Source: Planctomycetota bacterium (GTDB taxonomy: Bacteria > Planctomycetota > UBA1135 > UBA2386). From it: DNA of 17,954 nucleotides. The notes beneath the pieces are model-generated. The model saw only the letters and a program-made list of their open reading frames with translations. It was not told where the DNA came from and ran no database searches. Location: the NCBI GenBank assembly GCA_020638695.1, contig JACKIB010000040.1, positions 1-17,954 on the forward strand, given 5' to 3'. Both the position numbers and the translations under genes were made by a program. Of this stretch, positions 13,647 to 17,954 are shown piece after piece. Every line of letters starts with the position of its first letter. Position 1 is the stretch's first letter.

Positions 13647-13958
13647 CTGAAGGGCTGACTCGGGTGCCGGCCCGCGGCGCCTGAGTCAGCTCGACCTTTC
13701 CGCACCCGCCGTCCCCACAGCGCGGCGCACCGCGCCGGCGCGCTGTGTCCTCGTTCGCGGGGTGCCTCGAATCGTGGTCTGCGGACCGATCGACGCGGCG
13801 TGGCGCCCGTGTGTGGTGAACCCCCTGCGCGTTCGGTGCCGGTGTCGACGACAGTCGCCATTTCCTATCGACGTCCATGGCGGTGTCGCCTCGGCGCTGG
13901 ACAACTCCAGCCCCGGTGCGTCTCATCGCAGACGTCCCCGAAGCACGACCGCACGAAG
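13647..13958. other. Intergenic region between split tRNA and exporter, no gene seen
   Basis: This gap of 312 bp contains the terminator-like hairpin at 13655-13689 and a second inverted repeat at 13716-13747 (CACAGCGCG with CGCGCTGTG, with further pairing possible inside). No coding region, promoter boxes or repeat-family copy could be supported in the rest. Confidence 0.55.
13655..13689 (+). terminator. Terminator-like hairpin after the split tRNA
   Basis: A 15 bp stem (CTGACTCGGGTGCCG with CGGCGCCTGAGTCAG, two G-U pairs, no mismatches) closes a 5-nt loop. It begins 8 nt after the encoded CCA. The following T tract is short (CCTTTCC), so termination may be hairpin-driven, but position and strength suit the 3' end of the tRNA transcript. 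Confidence 0.6.
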
Positions 13959-14867
13959 ATGACCGGTGTCCCGTTTCCTCGTCGTGCGTTGGTATTGCTG
14001 GGAGTGCTGACGCTGGTGTGGGGGACCAGTTGGCCCCTGTTCGTGCTGGCGGTGCGTGAAGTCTCGGTCTGGACGTTCCGTGCCGTCGCGGTCACCGTCT
14101 CCGGGTCGCTGCTCCTGTTGGTTGCCCGGCTCCGCGGGCAGTCGTTGGTGATCCCTCGTCGACACTGGCCCACGGTGGGCTTGGCGACCTGCTTCTACTT
14201 GGTGCTGTGGAACATCTGCAGCACGTACTCCGCGGTGTGGATCCCCTCCGGCCAAGCCGCGGTACTCGGATTCACCATGCCCCTGTGGACCGTGGTCTTG
14301 TCATGGGCGGTGCGCGGCGATCGTCCCGATTCGCGGAGATTGCTGGCGCTGGCGCTCGGTGCCGCTTCGGTCACCCTGTTGATGGTGCCGAGCTTCGCCG
14401 TATACCGCCGCGCTCCGCTCGGCATGGTGCTGGGGCTGGTGGCGGGGTTGGGCTGGGCGATCGGCACGCTGATCCTGGCCAGCCGGAGGATCATGGTGTC
14501 GGCGGTGGTGCTGACCGGGTGGCAGCTGCTGTTCACCGCCGTCCCCACTACCGTCGGCGCGCTGTGGTTCGCCGAGGGCGGCTGGTTCGTACCCTCGTGG
14601 ACGACGGTGCTGGTGATCGCGTACATCGCACTCGTACCGATGTCGATTGGCAACGCAGCGTGGTTCGCGATCGTCGGGCTGTTGCCGCCGGACGTCGCTG
14701 GCCTGTCCGCCATCCTGGTGCCGGTGGTGGCGATGGTCGCCGGCGCGGTGGTGCACGCCGAACCGCTCGGTCCGCCACAGTGGCTTGCGATCGTGTGCTG
14801 CGTCGGATCGCTGTGGTTGGTCATGCGCGTTCCGCGGGCCGCAACGGGATCGGCCGACGCGGTGTGA
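13959..14867 (+). CDS. EamA/DMT-superfamily membrane transporter
   Basis: A 302-residue protein with about ten hydrophobic segments in two repeated halves, as in the drug/metabolite transporter (EamA, RhaT-like) family. The opening LTLVWGTSWPLFVLAVREV is the typical first-helix motif, and PSGQAAVLGFTMPLWTVVLSW is the typical end of the first half; the second half ends with LSAILVPVVAMVAGAVVHAEPL. Such proteins sit in the inner membrane and often export amino acids or small drugs. The start is ATG 13959, where the family N-terminus begins; no good SD is present. It is on the same strand as the synthetase paralogue and tRNA, but a hairpin separates them, so it may have its own promoter. Export of the product of the neighbouring pathway is an inference from position. 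Confidence 0.88.
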   Translation: MTGVPFPRRALVLLGVLTLVWGTSWPLFVLAVREVSVWTFRAVAVTVSGSLLLLVARLRGQSLVIPRRHWPTVGLATCFYLVLWNICSTYSAVWIPSGQAAVLGFTMPLWTVVLSWAVRGDRPDSRRLLALALGAASVTLLMVPSFAVYRRAPLGMVLGLVAGLGWAIGTLILASRRIMVSAVVLTGWQLLFTAVPTTVGALWFAEGGWFVPSWTTVLVIAYIALVPMSIGNAAWFAIVGLLPPDVAGLSAILVPVVAMVAGAVVHAEPLGPPQWLAIVCCVGSLWLVMRVPRAATGSADAV

Positions 14868-14907
14868 TCTCTGGTCCGGGCCGGTCGTCGCGTGGTAGAA
14901 CGCGCCC

Positions 14908-16845
14908 ATGCTGATTCGCAAGGTCACGGGTCTGTTGCGCGGTAAGGTCAGCTCCACCCAGGTGTTCGTCGCCGGGTTGCTCGGGACCATGCTCGGTTTC
15001 GTGCCCGGATTCGCGCTTCCGGGCGATCTCGGGGGTGGGTTCTCCCAGTCGCCAGGGCTCATTCTGGGCCTGTTGTTCCTGGTGCTGGTGCTCAACTGCA
15101 ACCTGGCGCTGTTCGGTCTGAGTCTGATGCTCGCCAAGCTGCTGTCGCTGGCGATCATGCCGGTGTCCTTCGCGATCGGCCGCGCGCTGCTGGACGGCCC
15201 GACCAGCGGGTTGTTCGCGACGATGATCAACGCGCCGGTGCTGGCCTGGTTCGGGCTCGAGTACTACGCCACCACCGGAGGTCTGCTGCTCGGCGCGGTG
15301 CTCGGGATGGTCTGGGGGTTCGGCCTGACCCGCGGACTGCGTGCGTTCCGCGGCGCCATGGCGAAGGTCGAGACGCGCGAGGGCTACCAGCGGCAGATGG
15401 GCAAGGGCTGGGTGCGTTGGCTCGCGTGGTTGCTGCTGGGTGGCCAGAGCAAGAAGTCCTACCAGGAGCTGCTGGATGCTGGCCGCGGGCTGCCGATTCG
15501 CATCCCGGGGGTGATCCTCGTCGCGGTGTTGGCCGCGGGGATCTGGCTGCTGCAGGGGTGGCTCGGCAGCGCGGCGCTGCGCCGTGGGTTGGTGATCGGG
15601 CTGGAGCGGAGCAATGGCGCCACGGTCGACCTCGGCGGCCTGCAGCTCGACCTGGGCGCGGGTCGAGTCACCCTCGATGCCCTCGCGATGGCCGATGCCA
15701 GCGCGCTGGACAAGGATCTGCTGCGCGCCGACAAGCTGGAACTGGCGATCGGTACCCGCTCGCTGCTGCGCCGCCGAGTGGTCATCGACAACGTCACAGG
15801 GTCCGGGATCCGTAGCGGCGCGCAACGCGCCACCGCTGGTGAACGCAAGTACGCGGAGCCGGCCCCGCAACCTCCCGCACCGGAGGGCAACGACAAGACC
15901 TTGGACGACTACCTGAAGCAGGCCCGCGAGTGGCGCGATCGACTGCAGCAGATCAGCCGGTGGATCGAGAAACTGTTCAACCGTGACAAGCCGGGGGCGG
16001 AGTCCGGCGAGCAACGCGACCGGCGCATCGCCGAGGAGCGCAAGGCCTACGGGTTGGCACGGGTCGCGGCCACCCATCTGATCCAAGGCGCGCCGATGCT
16101 GTTGGTGCGCAAGGTGAACCTGGAGGGCGTGAAGGTCGAGGGGCGCGGGTTGGTAGACATCCGGGCGCGCAATCTCTCGACCCAGCCGAGTCTGGTCGAC
16201 GAGGCGATGTCGGTGACGGTTCGCGCGCAGGACGACCTGTTCGGGCTCGATCTCGCGTTGCCCAAGGGTGCGTCCGCGGTCTCCGGCAAGGCATTCTGCA
16301 AGGGGCTGGCGATCGACAAGATGATGGCGCAGCTCAATACCAAGTTCGCGGCGCTGCGCGGGGGCACGATGGACATCTCGCTCGAGGGCGGCGTGCAGCA
16401 ACGCGTCGGCGCCGGCGCGTGGATCGACCTGCCGCTGCAGATCGCGTTGCGCGACACCAAGCTGGCGGTGCAGGGTCTGCAGGAGGCCAAGCTCGATGCG
16501 CTGCAGCTGCCGCTCGGACTGCGGGGTCCGTTGGCCGCGCCGCGCGTCAGCTTCGACGACAAGGTGCTGCAGAAGGCGTTGCTAGACGCGGGTAAGACGG
16601 AGCTGGCCAACCAACTGCGTACGCGCGCCGAGAAGCTGATCGGCGACAAGCTCTCACCGCAGGTCAAGGGCGCGCTCGACAAGGTGCGGGAGCAGGTCAA
16701 GGACCCGAACGACGCGCTGCGCCAGGCCGAGGCGGCGGCGCGCAAGGCGACCGAAGAGGCGAAGAAGAAGGCCGCGGACGAGGCGAAGAAGCGGGCTGCC
16801 CAGGGGCTCGAGAAGCTGTTCGGCGGCAAGAAGAAGGCGCCCTGA
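14908..16845 (+). CDS. Envelope protein joining TIGR03546-like and TIGR03545-like regions
   Basis: A 645-residue membrane protein with two parts. Residues 1-150 hold four hydrophobic segments, beginning FVAGLLGTMLGFVPGF and including VLNCNLALFGLSLMLAKLLSLAIMPVSFAIG, as in the small TIGR03546 family. Around 155-195 is a basic linker, then one membrane span (about 197-216). From there a periplasmic region resembles TIGR03545/AsmA-like proteins (VDLGGLQLDLGAGRVTLDALAMAD, LVIDNVTGSGIR-like strands), contains a charged coiled-coil stretch near 330-360, and ends in a Lys/Ala/Glu-rich helix. In other bacteria these two families are, as I recall, separate adjacent genes; here they are one frame. The molecular role is unknown, perhaps in envelope lipid or outer-membrane assembly. 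It lies 40 bp after the transporter gene and could be cotranscribed with it. Confidence 0.75.
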   Translation: MLIRKVTGLLRGKVSSTQVFVAGLLGTMLGFVPGFALPGDLGGGFSQSPGLILGLLFLVLVLNCNLALFGLSLMLAKLLSLAIMPVSFAIGRALLDGPTSGLFATMINAPVLAWFGLEYYATTGGLLLGAVLGMVWGFGLTRGLRAFRGAMAKVETREGYQRQMGKGWVRWLAWLLLGGQSKKSYQELLDAGRGLPIRIPGVILVAVLAAGIWLLQGWLGSAALRRGLVIGLERSNGATVDLGGLQLDLGAGRVTLDALAMADASALDKDLLRADKLELAIGTRSLLRRRVVIDNVTGSGIRSGAQRATAGERKYAEPAPQPPAPEGNDKTLDDYLKQAREWRDRLQQISRWIEKLFNRDKPGAESGEQRDRRIAEERKAYGLARVAATHLIQGAPMLLVRKVNLEGVKVEGRGLVDIRARNLSTQPSLVDEAMSVTVRAQDDLFGLDLALPKGASAVSGKAFCKGLAIDKMMAQLNTKFAALRGGTMDISLEGGVQQRVGAGAWIDLPLQIALRDTKLAVQGLQEAKLDALQLPLGLRGPLAAPRVSFDDKVLQKALLDAGKTELANQLRTRAEKLIGDKLSPQVKGALDKVREQVKDPNDALRQAEAAARKATEEAKKKAADEAKKRAAQGLEKLFGGKKKAP

Positions 16846-16872
16846 TCGCGGACGCGGCGCGGCCGCGCGATC
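16844..16872 (+). terminator. GC-rich hairpin at the end of the envelope-protein gene
   Basis: GATCGCG and CGCGATC form a perfect 7 bp stem overlapping the stop codon, with a GC-rich loop that can pair further. There is no T tract. It may act together with the stronger hairpin at 16896. Confidence 0.35.
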
Positions 16873-16895
16873 CCGGTGCCGCCGGGGTAGGGGAG

Positions 16896-16923
16896 GTTCC
16901 GGCGCACTGGCATGCGCCGGAAC
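16896..16923. terminator. Bidirectional terminator-like hairpin between convergent genes
   Basis: A perfect 10 bp stem (GTTCCGGCGC with GCGCCGGAAC) closes an 8-nt loop, midway between the stop of the envelope-protein gene (plus) and the stop of the Cys-repeat gene (minus). Placement suits termination from both sides. There is no T run on either strand. Confidence 0.55.
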
Positions 16924-16937
16924 GGTGGGCTAGGGCG

Positions 16938-17585
16938 TCAGTTGATCGCCGGGCACCTGGTGTCCACGGTCGGGCACCTGGTCTCCACGGGTGGACACCT
17001 GGTCTCGATCGCGGGGCACCTCGTGTCGACCTGTTGGCACTTGGTCAACGTCGGGGGGCACCTGGTGTCCACCGGCGGACACCTCGTCTCTTCAGCGGGG
17101 CACCTGGTGTCCAGGGCCGGGCACCTGGTGTCCTCTGGCGGGCACCTGGTATCGGCGGGCGGGCACCTGGTATCGGCGGCGGGGCACCTGGTGTCCGCGG
17201 GCGGGCACCTGGTGTCTACCGCAGGGCACGTCGTGTCGACCTGCTGGCACTTGGTCAACGTCGGCGGGCACCTGGTATCGAACGTCGGACACCTGGTAAG
17301 GGTCTCCGGACACCTGGTATCGGCGGGTGGGCACCTGGTGTCGATCGCGGGGCACGTCGTGTCGACCTGCTGGCACTTGGTCAACGTCGGCGGGCACCTG
17401 GTATCGAGGGTCGGACACCTGGTAAAGGTCTCCGGACACCTCGTGTCCACGGCGGGGCACCTGGTCTCCGCCGCCGGACACTTGGTCTCGACGGGTTCGA
17501 TGGTGACCCTCTGCGCGGACAGCGACCCTGTCAAGATGATCAGGGCCGGGGCGAGAAGGCTCGCCCGTAGCGTCTTTGGAATCAT
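16938..17585 (-). CDS. Secreted Cys/Pro heptad-repeat protein
   Basis: A 215-residue exported protein. The start at 17585 follows a perfect AAGGAGG, the best Shine-Dalgarno in the window, and the first residues (MIPKTLRASLLAPALIILTG, then SLSAQ) form a signal peptide. The rest is about 26 seven-residue units of the form (D/E)TRCPxx, each with one Cys and usually a following Pro. Variants such as LTKCQQV recur at fixed intervals of the longer pattern. Regularly spaced Cys suggest a disulfide-linked rod or sheet outside the cell. Planctomycete walls are known to be protein-rich in Cys and Pro, so a wall or sheath role is possible, but I recognise no family. The plus strand is also open here (GHLVSxx repeats), an effect of the 21 bp period. 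Signal peptide and SD exist only on the minus strand. Confidence 0.85.
   Translation of the reverse strand: MIPKTLRASLLAPALIILTGSLSAQRVTIEPVETKCPAAETRCPAVDTRCPETFTRCPTLDTRCPPTLTKCQQVDTTCPAIDTRCPPADTRCPETLTRCPTFDTRCPPTLTKCQQVDTTCPAVDTRCPPADTRCPAADTRCPPADTRCPPEDTRCPALDTRCPAEETRCPPVDTRCPPTLTKCQQVDTRCPAIETRCPPVETRCPTVDTRCPAIN
16941..17500 (-). repeat. 21 bp tandem repeat array coding the heptads
   Basis: About 26 diverged 21 bp units encode the Cys heptads. There is a higher-order period: the segment starting GCACGTCGTGTCGACCTGCT near 17226 recurs 126 bp (six units) later near 17352, and a related block with GACCTGTTGGCACTTGGTCA occurs near 17027. This shows duplication of six-unit blocks after the basic unit had diverged. 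Confidence 0.85.
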
Positions 17586-17740
17586 GAACCTCCTTGAGGT
17601 TGGGGTTGTCCGTGCGAACGGCCAGCCCGTCCGCACGCTCGAATGGTAGTGGCGTCCTCGGGCCACCTGGGCGCCGAATCGATCTTTCTCGCCCCGCCCG
17701 GGGAGCGCGCGGGAGCGCGCGGTTCGCTGGCCCGAACACC
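17586..17740. promoter_or_regulatory. Leader region of the Cys-repeat gene with a 5' UTR hairpin
   Basis: A hairpin at 17611-17637 (CGTGCG, ACGG, 5-nt loop, CCGT, CGCACG; one mismatch) sits 26 bp upstream of the start codon and would be in the transcript leader. A minus-strand TACCAT lies just beyond but has no matching -35 box. A 10 bp tandem (GGGAGCGCGC twice, 17701-17720) lies further up. The promoter itself is not identified. Confidence 0.35.
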
Positions 17741-17921
17741 CCTGGCCCGGGCTGTTCGTGACCGAGCTGCGGCGATTGCGCAAGTTCGCTGGCTTCGTCG
17801 AGCGTCAGAACCTGCTGCTCCACGGTGATGCACCCCGCCTCCGGGCAGAACCTGCCGTTCTCCTTGCCAGCAACGACCTTGCACGATCTCGCGACGCTGC
17901 TCATGAACAGTCCGGGCCAGG
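17741..17921 (+). repeat. Dispersed inverted-repeat element, copy R3 (best-preserved ends)
   Basis: This 181 bp element has clear terminal inverted repeats: the left end reads CCTGGCCCGGGCTGTTCGTG and the reverse complement of the right end CCTGGCCCGGACTGTTCATG, 18 of 20 identical. The body matches R2 over most of its length. It encodes no protein and resembles a miniature inverted-repeat element. It lies upstream of the Cys-repeat gene. I see no obvious target-site duplication. Confidence 0.7.
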
Positions 17922-17954
17922 AGTCTGCGCCACAGAATGACAGCCCATGAGATC

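Noticed and set aside
16941..17500. CRISPR array
   Set aside because: The 21 bp units are contiguous with no unique spacers and encode an in-frame protein repeat.
16912..17649. Plus-strand frame of GHLVSxx repeats opposite the Cys-repeat gene
   Set aside because: It has no signal peptide or SD. Its openness follows from the 21 bp period, and the minus strand has both signals.

Overview
This is a very GC-rich bacterial window. Protein start sites often lack a Shine-Dalgarno sequence, and the intergenic spaces carry diverged copies of one repeat. A secreted family 9 glycoside hydrolase with a small C-terminal beta domain, a Cys/Pro heptad-repeat secreted protein and a TIGR03546/TIGR03545-type envelope protein suggest a Gram-negative, planctomycete-like organism. 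That assignment is an inference, since there is no rRNA or marker gene here.

Layout. Positions 1-871 (minus) hold the N-terminal part of a polytopic membrane protein that runs off the window. Positions 1587-3806 (plus) encode a secreted GH9 enzyme, and 4011-4406 (minus) a small lipoprotein. The core is a divergent pair of transcription units around an intergenic region at 9987-10201. Leftward, six genes overlap end to start (9986 to 4618): a BacA-like prephenate dehydratase-fold protein, PabA-type glutaminase, PabB-type aminodeoxychorismate synthase, a class IV aminotransferase fused to a GNAT acetyltransferase, an acetylpolyamine-amidohydrolase/HDAC-family enzyme and an AroQ-type mutase. Rightward are a DAHP synthase (10202-11284), a diverged arginyl-tRNA synthetase paralogue (11486-13126), a tRNA-Arg(CCU) gene split in its D-loop by 294 nt (13277-13646), a strong terminator-like hairpin, and an EamA/DMT-type exporter (13959-14867). 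The window ends with a fused TIGR03546/TIGR03545-like envelope protein (14908-16845) and, convergent to it, the Cys heptad-repeat protein (16938-17585).

How the core may work (inference). DAHP synthase would raise shikimate flux. PabA/PabB would make 4-amino-4-deoxychorismate and the AroQ-type mutase 4-amino-4-deoxyprephenate. The BacA-like protein would decarboxylate this without full aromatisation, and the aminotransferase would give an amino acid. GNAT and amidohydrolase activities could add and remove an acetyl protecting group, and the DMT protein could export the product. This is the logic expected for a 4-aminocyclohexadienyl (amiclenomycin-like) or 4-aminophenyl amino acid. The synthetase paralogue and the odd tRNA beside it hint at a tRNA-dependent step or at self-protection. 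None of the chemistry is proven by sequence alone.

Four copies of a roughly 180-330 bp element, at least two with recognisable terminal inverted repeats, sit between genes (1138-1465, 3822-3998, 11281-11485, 17741-17921).
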